29,832 nt of DNA from a virus. The DNA is taken from positions 1-29,832 of the IMG/VR virus record IMGVR_UViG_3300046413_000896; one strand, given 5' to 3'. The translations under genes and the position numbers were made by a program. Position 1 is the stretch's first letter; each line of letters begins with the position of its first letter. Below, piece by piece: positions 7,295 to 14,462 of the stretch. The notes under the pieces are model-generated. The model was not told the DNA's origin, searched no databases, and was given only the letters and a program-made list of their open reading frames with translations.

Positions 7295-8038
7295 ATCCAT
7301 GCTGGTGCCAGACACCGCAGGTGCTGGGGCCTCATCATAGTACACCGCTACCGCTCCTGTGTTGTCTATGCGAACTGTAGTAACTGCTCCTACTGCGGAT
7401 ATCGCTTTTGCCACGTTCTTTGTAGGCCTATAACCAACAGGCAACGCAAAGACAGGGTACACGTCCGAAGAGTCCCCTCCCGCGTCATACAACACGCCTC
7501 TCATAAATACGGTGTTTTTCTCACGCTTGTATCTAAGAGGGTTGGACGGATCCTGCGATCCGTTAGTATAGCTCGCATTAGCCACGGTTGTGTAGCCGGT
7601 GTCCACGAACTTCAGTGCAGAGAAGTCACAGATGCTGCCAGTACCAGAGGTGCCATTACTGAGCGTTACTCTCCTGAGCTGGTGTACGTTGTGAGTAGCG
7701 CCTGTTTCAAAGGTTGTAGGATCTGCTGCCGCATAAGTCACAGCCAGATTTACCAGCGTCACGTTGGGCGTGGTAGGATCTGTCAGTGTAGCACCTGCGA
7801 AATACAGTACCTCTCCGTTATAGTACACCAAACCTGCGCTGTACGAGGTAACGCCTGCTCCGGCTGTGGTTTTCAATCCGGCTACTACGTACACGTTTCC
7901 AGAGGAGAACGTGCGGCCAACAATACCTGTAGCCAGTGCATTGAGCACGTTGGTGTAGGAGTTCTGCAAATGGTCGAGGCTGGTGGGTGCTATGAAGGGC
8001 TGTCCGTCAGCGGAGTAGGTGGTGAGTATCTTATCCAT
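7274..8038 (-). CDS. Tail fibre / receptor-binding protein (probable)
   Basis: The 254-residue protein starts at ATG 8038 (MDKILTTYSADGQPF). The N-terminal part (FIAPTSLDHLQNSYTNVLNAL) looks like a baseplate-attachment helix. The middle (GLVYYNGEVLYFAGATL) and the end (VFALPVGYRPTKNVAKAIS, then TTVRIDNTGAVAVYY) carry the short beta phrases, including LPxGYRP, found at the tips of many phage fibres and lower baseplate proteins. It follows the baseplate J gene and one CBM-bearing gene, as fibres do. It likely contacts the host surface; the receptor cannot be read from sequence. No separate fibre chaperone gene is seen next to it. Confidence 0.68.
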   Translation of the reverse strand: MDKILTTYSADGQPFIAPTSLDHLQNSYTNVLNALATGIVGRTFSSGNVYVVAGLKTTAGAGVTSYSAGLVYYNGEVLYFAGATLTDPTTPNVTLVNLAVTYAAADPTTFETGATHNVHQLRRVTLSNGTSGTGSICDFSALKFVDTGYTTVANASYTNGSQDPSNPLRYKREKNTVFMRGVLYDAGGDSSDVYPVFALPVGYRPTKNVAKAISAVGAVTTVRIDNTGAVAVYYDEAPAPAVSGTSMDFEFELD

Positions 8039-8039
8039 G

Positions 8040-8744
8040 TTAGTAAGTTAATATCCCGTATACTAAGCCTGCGGGTACAAGCCTGTCCACATAGCTGCGC
8101 AGAGTGGCCTCTCTGATGTCAGCTGAGGCTCCCAGTGCGTTGAATACTGCTGTGGGCACGTTGATGTAAAAATAGAAAGTTGATGCTCCTGCATATGCCG
8201 GAGGGTTGAACATAAAACCGGTACTGAATGTCGGGTACATCTTGCTGCTCGCAGCCGCTGTCGGGTACATGACAAACGATGTACGTACAATATCTCTGTT
8301 GGTAACGTATATGTCGCTGAATGTGCCGCTACCTCCGTAGGGTGAAGGGTAGGGAGGCTGCCTGAAAGTAGTTCCGAATATCCGGTTAAGCGCCCACGTA
8401 AGGTTTAGGTACTTACCGCTGAACTTCGTGCTCTCACTCACACCGATAAAGCTGTCCAGTACTTTAACCCACCATGCGCTGTCAGTAGTCGGGTTTGCCA
8501 GGTTAGCATTTGCCAGACTCTCGTACTCGCCGTCCAGCATGCGCACAAGGTCACCCTTGCTGTATGTAACAGTTACGTCCCAATAGCCGAAGTCTGTGCT
8601 TCCGTTCATAAAGTACTGGAAGCGGCGGTTCAGTTGCTTGTTGTCATCAGCAAGGGACTGAGCCAGCACAATACTGTTCACCGTGCGCTCATCGCCCGGT
8701 AAAAGCTCAATAACCTGTTGATCTACGTTTAGTACTGGTACCAT
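8040..8744 (-). CDS. Tail/baseplate protein with CBM5/12-like carbohydrate-binding module
   Basis: The 234-residue protein starts at ATG 8744, which shares its base with the J gene end. It occupies the slot where gpI usually follows gpJ, but the sequence does not look like gpI. Residues about 50-95 (GYWDVTVTYSKGDLV, YESLANANLANP, SAWWVKV) have the aromatic spacing of chitin/cellulose-binding modules of the CBM5/12 type: W, YxxGDxV, Y, NxxNP, WW. The C-terminal half is beta-rich and Pro/Gly/Tyr-rich. It may help the baseplate hold surface polysaccharide. Carbohydrate binding is inferred. Confidence 0.6.
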   Translation of the reverse strand: MVPVLNVDQQVIELLPGDERTVNSIVLAQSLADDNKQLNRRFQYFMNGSTDFGYWDVTVTYSKGDLVRMLDGEYESLANANLANPTTDSAWWVKVLDSFIGVSESTKFSGKYLNLTWALNRIFGTTFRQPPYPSPYGGSGTFSDIYVTNRDIVRTSFVMYPTAAASSKMYPTFSTGFMFNPPAYAGASTFYFYINVPTAVFNALGASADIREATLRSYVDRLVPAGLVYGILTY

Positions 8745-9622
8745 TACTCTGCTATGTAGGTTAAACTATCTGCCAATGTGTGTCCTGTTGCGGTTTCAGG
8801 TACTATGTACCCTGCTACCGTAGCCCACCTGCGTGATACGACTGTGTTGCCAACCACGAGGTCAGTGCCAGAGCCATAAGATGTGGCATCAGCTCTCGCC
8901 TGTACGTTGTTTACCACTATGTCATTCACTCCGGTTACTGCTCGTATGGCTACCTCCAGACTGGAGAGTAGCACTGTACCATTGAAAGGTATGCCTCCGA
9001 GGTAGGCTGTGATGGCCGCCTCAACTCTCTCTTGTATGACTGCGCTGTAGCCACCTTGGTAGTAGATGTCCGCATCTATGTATATCTTGTCGCTGTTGCC
9101 GCTCTGCACGTTGTATATCAAGCCTGGGACTGCCAGTATGTTGACATAGCTCTGTGCTGCAGCCAGCGCTCCTGCGAAAGCAGTGTCAAGGTCTGCAGGA
9201 GCGCCTGCCACCTGTGCTGCTACTTTTATAGTAGTAGTGCCAAAAATACCCGGAACCACAGAGCAGTATTTTATCACTCTCTTGGCTGCGTTTACCGTAG
9301 GGTAGCCCACTGTGAAGTTGGTGGTGTTGAACTGGAGTACTTGTGGCGTAGTGGCATCGAACTGGAACAGATACATCTGCTGCTGGAACCACGGACCGGT
9401 CTGTGGTGCTGCTGCGGCCACGATGGCGTTGACATCGGCCATGTACGCTACCCACAGCTGCTCCAGAGAGTTATCTCCGACTGCCGCCATGTAGGTAAGC
9501 AAAAGCCTGTAGTCATACGCACTCATCTCGGCAGGCACTATTGTGATGCCTACTGCTGCCGCCTTTGCTACCAGGGCGGTTAAGAGTTGTGCCTGTATCG
9601 TTTCTATGCTCCTCGCTGTCAT
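8744..9622 (-). CDS. Baseplate J-like protein
   Basis: The 292-residue protein starts at ATG 9622 (MTARSIETIQAQLLTAL). The segment KIYIDADIYYQGGYSAVIQERVEAAI, followed by LLSSLEVAIRAVTGVNDIVVNNVQ, is the typical C-terminal region of gpJ/Mu gp47 baseplate wedge proteins, in which a strand is followed by a helix and a second helix. Family members often run 300-400 residues, so this one is a little short. The baseplate wedge holds the tail end and passes the contraction signal. The neighbouring fibre gene supports the call. Confidence 0.74.
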   Translation of the reverse strand: MTARSIETIQAQLLTALVAKAAAVGITIVPAEMSAYDYRLLLTYMAAVGDNSLEQLWVAYMADVNAIVAAAAPQTGPWFQQQMYLFQFDATTPQVLQFNTTNFTVGYPTVNAAKRVIKYCSVVPGIFGTTTIKVAAQVAGAPADLDTAFAGALAAAQSYVNILAVPGLIYNVQSGNSDKIYIDADIYYQGGYSAVIQERVEAAITAYLGGIPFNGTVLLSSLEVAIRAVTGVNDIVVNNVQARADATSYGSGTDLVVGNTVVSRRWATVAGYIVPETATGHTLADSLTYIAE

Positions 9623-9632
9623 TATCTCTCTT

Positions 9633-10544
9633 TTATGCGCCTACTCCGAGGGGTAGGTTAGCGTTGAATATCATTGTGTCGCCCACAGCAAACCCGCCTC
9701 CCGCGCTGTTGTCCAGTACTCCTCCATCTCCCAGCAATACATCGTAGTTCTGGTTGCCTATGAGGAATGGCAGCGCAAGGTTGATACCGGGAGTGCTTGC
9801 CAGATAAGGCATCGTGAACGTGCCGTCATCATTTACCGCATATTGCAGCGGTATCGTCACGCCATTGGCCAGTGTCTGAGTGATGAGCGGGTTTGGTGTG
9901 GCCACCAGTTCTGCTCTCACCTCGCACACCTTCCAGATGTAGCTTATCATTGGATCCACCGGTGGCTCGCCTGCTTCAGTGAAGCCTGTCTGCAGTTCCA
10001 GATTAGTAGGTGGAGTGCTGTAGATAAACCTTGTCTGGTCAGGGTCGTACATACTGCCCTTGGTATCTTTCAGACACGACTTGAAGCTGAGTATGTAGTG
10101 GTAGATATTACCGTGGTCATAATCTTGTTCCTCATCCTCGCAGAACATGGTGCTACAGCTCTCTGGCTCGAAGCCCACGAACTCACTCTTGACGAGATCA
10201 CGTAGCTGAAACACCATGAGATTTTGGTCCATGTTCTCGTCATCCCCTGCATCGAGTTGGCCGTGAACGATATGTATTTTCCAGCAGACATCTGTGACAG
10301 TTATGTTGTCGGCCATCTGCATACTTTTCTCCGGGCGCATCTCCAGAAAGCAGGAAGGGCTCTCATAGAACACTCCTGAGCCGTCCAGCATTTTACGCAC
10401 TTGGTTATTCCACACAGCTGTCTTCTGGAACAGGAACGTAGGGCGTGACCTCTCTGCGTCTGCTACATTTGTCCAGTCGTAGGGTATCGCCCTCGCCTGC
10501 GCAAGGATGCTGTTAATTGCGGAAAGTATGCAGCTTGTTGCCAT
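9633..10544 (-). CDS. Virion-module protein of unknown function (303 aa)
   Basis: The start is ATG 10544 (MATSCILSAINSILAQA), overlapping the end of the preceding gene by one base. The first half is acidic and rich in aromatic residues (DDENMDQNLMVFQLRDLVKSEFVGFEP, in part) and has the alternating pattern of tail-terminator or neck proteins. The C-terminal 60 residues are Gly-rich strands (LLGDGGVLDNSAGGGFAVGD). I do not recognise a family. Position between the gpG-like block and the baseplate genes suggests tail completion or a baseplate component. Confidence 0.62.
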   Translation of the reverse strand: MATSCILSAINSILAQARAIPYDWTNVADAERSRPTFLFQKTAVWNNQVRKMLDGSGVFYESPSCFLEMRPEKSMQMADNITVTDVCWKIHIVHGQLDAGDDENMDQNLMVFQLRDLVKSEFVGFEPESCSTMFCEDEEQDYDHGNIYHYILSFKSCLKDTKGSMYDPDQTRFIYSTPPTNLELQTGFTEAGEPPVDPMISYIWKVCEVRAELVATPNPLITQTLANGVTIPLQYAVNDDGTFTMPYLASTPGINLALPFLIGNQNYDVLLGDGGVLDNSAGGGFAVGDTMIFNANLPLGVGA

Positions 10545-10918
10545 TAGTTTTTACCTGCGAGTCCTATTATTTTACCTTTTACTTGTTCCGGCTCCACCTG
10601 CACATTGCCGATGATGCCTGTGAGTCCTTCTCTGATGAAGTCTATCACTTCAGGAGAGAAAGCGTCCTGTGGTGCTGCCAGTATCTGCCTGAGATCACCT
10701 ATGCTTATTGCCCAGACGATCTTCTGGCTCTGAGCCTTGCGCATAGTGTCGACTGTGCTCTCAGCCATGTCTATCGTTTCGTCAAGGTCTTCACCGAAGG
10801 CCTCTATCTCTTTCAGCAGACCCATGAGCTTTTCAGCCTTGGCTGTCAGCACATTGAGTGTTTCCAGTGCGCGTTCAGCGTCTATCTCAAATTTGTTTGT
10901 TACGGTGCTACCTTCCAT
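10544..10918 (-). CDS. Small helical virion-module protein, unknown
   Basis: The 124-residue protein starts at ATG 10918, 19 bases inside the gpG-like gene, so the two are likely translationally coupled. Residues 10-60 form an acidic amphipathic helix with heptad-like leucines (ALETLNVLTAKAEKLMGLL, then IEAFGEDLDETIDMAEST), suggesting a coiled coil. The rest (VIDFIREGLTGIIGNVQ) is compact. No family recognised; assembly or joining role is only suggested by its neighbours. Confidence 0.6.
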   Translation of the reverse strand: MEGSTVTNKFEIDAERALETLNVLTAKAEKLMGLLKEIEAFGEDLDETIDMAESTVDTMRKAQSQKIVWAISIGDLRQILAAPQDAFSPEVIDFIREGLTGIIGNVQVEPEQVKGKIIGLAGKN

Positions 10919-11397
10919 ATTAGTCCTGTTTTGGTTTGGAGAATGTTTATTTGAATTACTGTTAGTGCTTCTGTTTGCTTCATAAATGGCCTTGCAGGCA
11001 TATATGGCGTTCCATCATTCACATACCCGGCGTATGGTACCGGGTTAATCATCACGCTCACCGCACCCCAATTTGTTATGCTGCTGTCGGCCTTTACCGT
11101 CTTGTACCTCAGTCGTCCCGATGTACCAGCTATTATCTTCCTTGTCTGCCAGTCCGTTCCCTGATCTCTCTTGAACATCTTGCCTGACGGCTTGTTTATC
11201 CCTTTCACTACCTGGTTCTCGTGGTACATGTTGCCAGGTGTGCGCCTCGCTACTTCTTCCCACTTATCACTGCCCAGCTGCTCTTTGTCAAAGGCCTCTC
11301 CGAAGTAAACCTTTGAGGCCTTCATTATGTCTATAGCCGCACTCTTGATGGCAGGCTTCAGCGCATCTGCTACCTTGCCAAACCCGAACTTGCTCAT
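10900..11397 (-). CDS. Virion morphogenesis / head-tail joining protein (Mu gpG or HK97 gp10-like)
   Basis: The 165-residue protein starts at ATG 11397 (MSKFGFGKVADALK). The C-terminal phrase YAGYVNDGTPYMPARPFMKQT is the hallmark of the gpG/gp10 family: a tyrosine near G, then the PARPF signature, with a helix following. The N-terminal helix (ALKPAIKSAAIDIMKASKVYF) is also usual. These proteins complete the connector between head and tail. The length fits the family range. It overlaps the next gene by 19 bases. Confidence 0.78.
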   Translation of the reverse strand: MSKFGFGKVADALKPAIKSAAIDIMKASKVYFGEAFDKEQLGSDKWEEVARRTPGNMYHENQVVKGINKPSGKMFKRDQGTDWQTRKIIAGTSGRLRYKTVKADSSITNWGAVSVMINPVPYAGYVNDGTPYMPARPFMKQTEALTVIQINILQTKTGLIWKVAP

Positions 11398-11398
11398 A

Positions 11399-11905
11399 TT
11401 ACCCGATTTCAGGCTCGCCGTACATTGTCTGCTCGAACAGCATCACTGCGTCACCATCGTTAACGTCTATCTGCGCCAGCCTGTCACAGATGTTCTTGCT
11501 CTCCGCCACACTGCTGCGTTGTATCTCCACGAACTCAGCGAATATGTTGAACGCAGATATGTCTATCCTGAAAGCCTCTTTAGCGTTCGTGTCGTACTGC
11601 ATGTATAGCGCCTGCTCAATGGCTTTCTGTCCGTATATCGTGTCAGCAAAGCTCTCAAAGTCCTGTGCTACTGCGAGGGCAGGCATCTTTACCTTGCAGC
11701 CCCAATCACGCAAGAAATTTATTATTTTCTGCGCATGCGTCAACTCTGCTTCTGCCTCCTTGTCGTAGTAGCTGGCTGCATTGAAATAGCCGTTAAGGTT
11801 ACACCACGTTGCAGCAGCACGGTAGAAGTAGAACGCTGTGTACTCGTCCTTCAACCTGTCCTGAAACAGGTCCATAAGCGGCAGTATAGGATTGAAGTCT
11901 TCCAT
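11399..11905 (-). CDS. Ferritin-like diiron protein in the head gene cluster
   Basis: The 168-residue protein starts at ATG 11905, sharing one base with the portal stop. It follows bacterial ferritin closely in length and order: helix A with LKDEYTAFYFYRAAATWC, helix B with EAEAELTHAQKIINFLRDWG, helix C around YGQKAIEQAL, helix D with FNIFAEFVEIQ, and a short C-terminal helix. Iron ligands that can be placed against E. coli FtnA are Glu21, Glu54, His57 and Glu97; Glu124/Glu127 lie near the last site, but the FtnA Glu130 position seems shifted. If active it would oxidise and store Fe(II); it might instead be structural. No iron gene stands next to it. Portal lies upstream, gpG-like gene downstream. 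Confidence 0.7.
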   Translation of the reverse strand: MEDFNPILPLMDLFQDRLKDEYTAFYFYRAAATWCNLNGYFNAASYYDKEAEAELTHAQKIINFLRDWGCKVKMPALAVAQDFESFADTIYGQKAIEQALYMQYDTNAKEAFRIDISAFNIFAEFVEIQRSSVAESKNICDRLAQIDVNDGDAVMLFEQTMYGEPEIG

Positions 11906-13353
11906 TATCGTTTTATTGCGGCTATTGCCTGTGTTTTCTTAGGCGTGTTGTCACGCTTCATGTTGTCGTTCTTGATAGGGTCTTTGCCTTGTGCCTGCAT
12001 CTTAGGATCACGTATCACGTTCTTGTCGGGCATCACCTCTATGCGTGAGCACTTGATGCCTGTCATGTTTGTGAACTGCGCAGGATCCATCTGCAGCCCT
12101 GCTTGGGCCATTGTGAGGCCGAGGGTGGCTATCTTCTGGTTCTTGTCTGCCTCCTGTGCTGCTATAGCCCTCTCCTCCGTATCATTGAGGAAGTGTATCT
12201 TAGCACCCTGTGGTAAGCGGACTCCGAGGTTACGGAGCTTAGGTATCACGCTTTCGTTCACAATGTTGGTAACGAAGTCACCATCTATCATGCGCTTGGC
12301 GTTCATGGCCTTAGCTACCTGCGTATTACCCATCGTGTCACGGGTAGCGTCACCGCCACCGCTGTTCTGGCTACCACCTGCCAGAGGCTCAGTAGTGCTG
12401 TCCACGAAGTTGGCGTGTCCACCTATCCATTTGCTGATGTCGCTCTTGGCTCTGTGGTCAAAGTCATTATAGGCCTTGTAGCCGTTACCACGGCTGCCAT
12501 CGTTGAGGAAAGACAGCTCGTCAGTAAGTCCGGTTATCATGTAGCCGTTATGGCCCATGTCACGCATCGCTGCTTGCTTCTTGGCCATCTCCTCCTCATC
12601 TGTGTCGTTGGTCTTCAACACACGATAAGGCTGCGCAAACATCTCAATGAAGTCAGTGTTGTACTGCACGTTGTTACGCTGGAGGATTTCCAGTGCAGAC
12701 ACTATGTACAGCAGACCGTAGCCACAGCCGTTAATACCGTTCTCCTGCAGGGTTGGTACCCATATGTGCCACGGCTCATACTCGCTGCTGTCCCAGCTAT
12801 ACCCGTTAGGTGACTTCTCGTATATTGAAACGTGCTTACGGTCAGGAGAGATGTTCCACCTCTTGACACAAACCAGCTTGTCAGGCACATTGTCTACTAT
12901 CTCACCAATACTGATAAGGCTGTAGCCGTAATAAGTAGCATCGAGTATCATGCCCAGCATCTGCTGCTTGAACCACGCCTTCTCAAAGTACTCCGTCCAT
13001 TCCTCCAGTTTGTTACCGTTGCTGTCTACTATCTCAAAGTCACGCAGCAGCGTGAGCTCCTTGCGGCGCTGCATACATGCCGCAACGTGCGCATTGAGCC
13101 TCGTCTTCTCGTAGAGCTTCTGCATCGTGACCCGGAATGGCCACCCTGCCTGCTCTGCCTCTGATTTAGCCTCTACCCAAGTTGAAAGGTCAACCTTGGC
13201 CTGCTCATAACTCTTTGGGAATATGACATTACTAAGGTTGTGCGAAGGTAGTTTGCTACCTCCGGCATCACGTATGAACGCTTGCGAGCTGTTAGGGCCG
13301 CTACCAGCTCCCTGAAACCCCATCCATGCGCCTACCCTATTAAAGAAACCCAT
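11905..13353 (-). CDS. Portal protein (DUF935 / Mu gp29-like)
   Basis: The 482-residue protein starts at ATG 13353 (MGFFNRVGAWMGF). The portal is the ring at one head vertex through which DNA passes. The order fits the Mu gp29-like family: RLNAHVAACMQRRKELTLLRDFEI, GMILDATYYGYSLISIGEI, a crown-side segment WNISPDRKHVSIYEKSPNGYSW, then EILQRNNVQYNTDFIEMFAQPYRVLKTN, and FLNDGSRGNGYKAYNDFDHRAKSDISKWIGG. Family size is usually 450-550 residues. It lies two bases after the adaptor gene and leads into the ferritin-like gene. The basic C-terminus (DNTPKKTQAIAAIKR) is typical. Confidence 0.84.
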   Translation of the reverse strand: MGFFNRVGAWMGFQGAGSGPNSSQAFIRDAGGSKLPSHNLSNVIFPKSYEQAKVDLSTWVEAKSEAEQAGWPFRVTMQKLYEKTRLNAHVAACMQRRKELTLLRDFEIVDSNGNKLEEWTEYFEKAWFKQQMLGMILDATYYGYSLISIGEIVDNVPDKLVCVKRWNISPDRKHVSIYEKSPNGYSWDSSEYEPWHIWVPTLQENGINGCGYGLLYIVSALEILQRNNVQYNTDFIEMFAQPYRVLKTNDTDEEEMAKKQAAMRDMGHNGYMITGLTDELSFLNDGSRGNGYKAYNDFDHRAKSDISKWIGGHANFVDSTTEPLAGGSQNSGGGDATRDTMGNTQVAKAMNAKRMIDGDFVTNIVNESVIPKLRNLGVRLPQGAKIHFLNDTEERAIAAQEADKNQKIATLGLTMAQAGLQMDPAQFTNMTGIKCSRIEVMPDKNVIRDPKMQAQGKDPIKNDNMKRDNTPKKTQAIAAIKR

Positions 13354-13354
13354 G

Positions 13355-14308
13355 TTAGTAGTTATTTACGTTTTTTATATCTCCACCCGTCCTTGTCTTC
13401 AACCCTCTCTGCGGCTGTACCATAGGCAGCACCAATGTGGTGAGGCCTTGCGCAGCATCGTTGAGGTCTGATAGCACGCCTCTGTAGTCCTCAAGCCAGT
13501 GTTCCGGCTTGTTACCCGGTGCGAGCAGTGGAGATAGCCTGAACACGGTGATAACCACCATTCCCGCCTTTATCGTCTGGTTTCTGTTGTCACCTGCTAC
13601 CCACCAGTCGGTGTCAGTGAGCGGAGTGCCTGCAGGAACCAAAAATGCTGTTTTATTGTTCCAATACTTCTGTGTAGCGTTCAGCGGACTGTCGGGAAAC
13701 ACGTTCCAGAAAGGAAGGTTCTCGTAAGTCGTGTACTGTAGCTGCACCTGATGGTTCGCCACAGTGCTTGGCTGCACGTTTGTGTACTTATATCCTCTCC
13801 ACCACACTATGTCGCCTGAGTTGTACAGGTTCCTGTAGTTGAACATGGGCTTGTATGGCTCTGTCAGCGTAGCAGGTGCCGGTTCTCCCTGTATAGTGCA
13901 GTCATTAGGAAACCCTACGTAGAAGATGTCATTGGTCTTGCCTGCTAAAGCCCATTTTGACGGAAGGAAAGTAGCGTCACTGTTGCCAGTGATGCAGAAA
14001 TAGCCAGAACCGAGATGAATGACGGCTGCGCCCACCACATAGACAGTGCTGGCCGCCCACTCAGTGAACCCTGACGCTGACAAAGCTATGGTTGCACGCT
14101 CTCCTGCCCCATATGCGCGGGTTTTATCCCATGGAGCGGTCGCTGTGAGTTCTAAATCAAGATCGTATTTCTGTGTAATACGCTGAACTACGTCCTGCAT
14201 GGCCTGTTTTTCAGCAATAAGTCGCTTGTCAGGATCCGCCTGCGTCAGTTGTCGCAGATAGTCGCCCTGAATGTAGGTCTTATAATCGTTTAGTACAAGA
14301 TATCCCAT
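13355..14308 (-). CDS. Head-tail adaptor (DUF1320/Mu gp36-like) with large internal insertion
   Basis: ATG 14308 (MGYLVLNDYKTYIQ) gives 317 residues; a TTG 12 bases upstream is less likely. Residues 1-56 (LNDYKTYIQGDYLRQLTQAD, then helix to YDLDLEL) match the start of DUF1320 adaptors. The last ~70 residues (MVVITVFRLSPLLAPGN, EDYRGVLSDLNDAAQG, TLVLPM) match their end, where a helix and VxExYxxALxWL-like segment close the fold. Between them lie about 190 residues with two CBM-like aromatic patterns (WAASTVYVVGAAVIHLGSGY; LYNSGDIVWWRGYKY). Normal family members are near 140-160 residues, so an insertion is likely. It would sit between portal and tail, facing outward. Split-domain reading is inference. 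Confidence 0.6.
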   Translation of the reverse strand: MGYLVLNDYKTYIQGDYLRQLTQADPDKRLIAEKQAMQDVVQRITQKYDLDLELTATAPWDKTRAYGAGERATIALSASGFTEWAASTVYVVGAAVIHLGSGYFCITGNSDATFLPSKWALAGKTNDIFYVGFPNDCTIQGEPAPATLTEPYKPMFNYRNLYNSGDIVWWRGYKYTNVQPSTVANHQVQLQYTTYENLPFWNVFPDSPLNATQKYWNNKTAFLVPAGTPLTDTDWWVAGDNRNQTIKAGMVVITVFRLSPLLAPGNKPEHWLEDYRGVLSDLNDAAQGLTTLVLPMVQPQRGLKTRTGGDIKNVNNY

Positions 14309-14318
14309 AGCAAAACGC

Positions 14319-14365
14319 AAAAGCCGCTCTCAGCAAGGGTTACGGCCCTGCTTCAAACGGCTTTT
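14319..14365 (-). other. Extended hairpin in the adaptor gene leader
   Basis: An outer 8-bp stem (AAAAGCCG / CGGCTTTT) encloses an inner stem (AGCA and GGG against CCC and TGCT, one bulged base, 6-base loop). It lies 11 bases before ATG 14308. On the minus strand the outer arm ends in TTTT, so it could act as a terminator or attenuator for the terminase transcript, or as a structured 5' leader. Confidence 0.5.
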
Positions 14366-14423
14366 AGCTGGTAGTTTCGTTACACATTGAGTTGTTTGCC
14401 TGCGTCTTCACAGGCTGTAGCCC

Positions 14424-14456
14424 CAAAAATACGGATATTCCCGCCAAATATCCAAA
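14424..14456 (-). promoter_or_regulatory. Bacteroidota-type promoter for portal and downstream genes
   Basis: The minus strand reads TTTG (14456-14453), exactly 21 bases, then TATTTTTG (14431-14424), a full match to the TTTG N19-21 TAnnTTTG consensus. It begins just after the large terminase stop. Transcription would start near 14417, leaving about 110 bases of leader with the hairpin at 14319-14365. Confidence 0.66.
14433..14453. promoter_or_regulatory. Inverted repeat inside the promoter spacer, candidate operator
   Basis: GGATATT and AATATCC form a perfect 7-bp inverted repeat with a 7-base centre, filling the spacer between the -33 and -7 boxes. A dimeric repressor or activator bound here would control the promoter. 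Followed on the minus strand by GTATTTTT, it could alternatively serve as a weak terminator for the large terminase mRNA. Confidence 0.45.
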
Positions 14457-14462
14457 AATATT

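Noticed and set aside
7136-8116. Long plus-strand open frame (326 codons) opposite the fibre and RHH genes
   Set aside because: Rich in Cys, Arg and His, no domain pattern, and it crosses three genes of the opposite strand.
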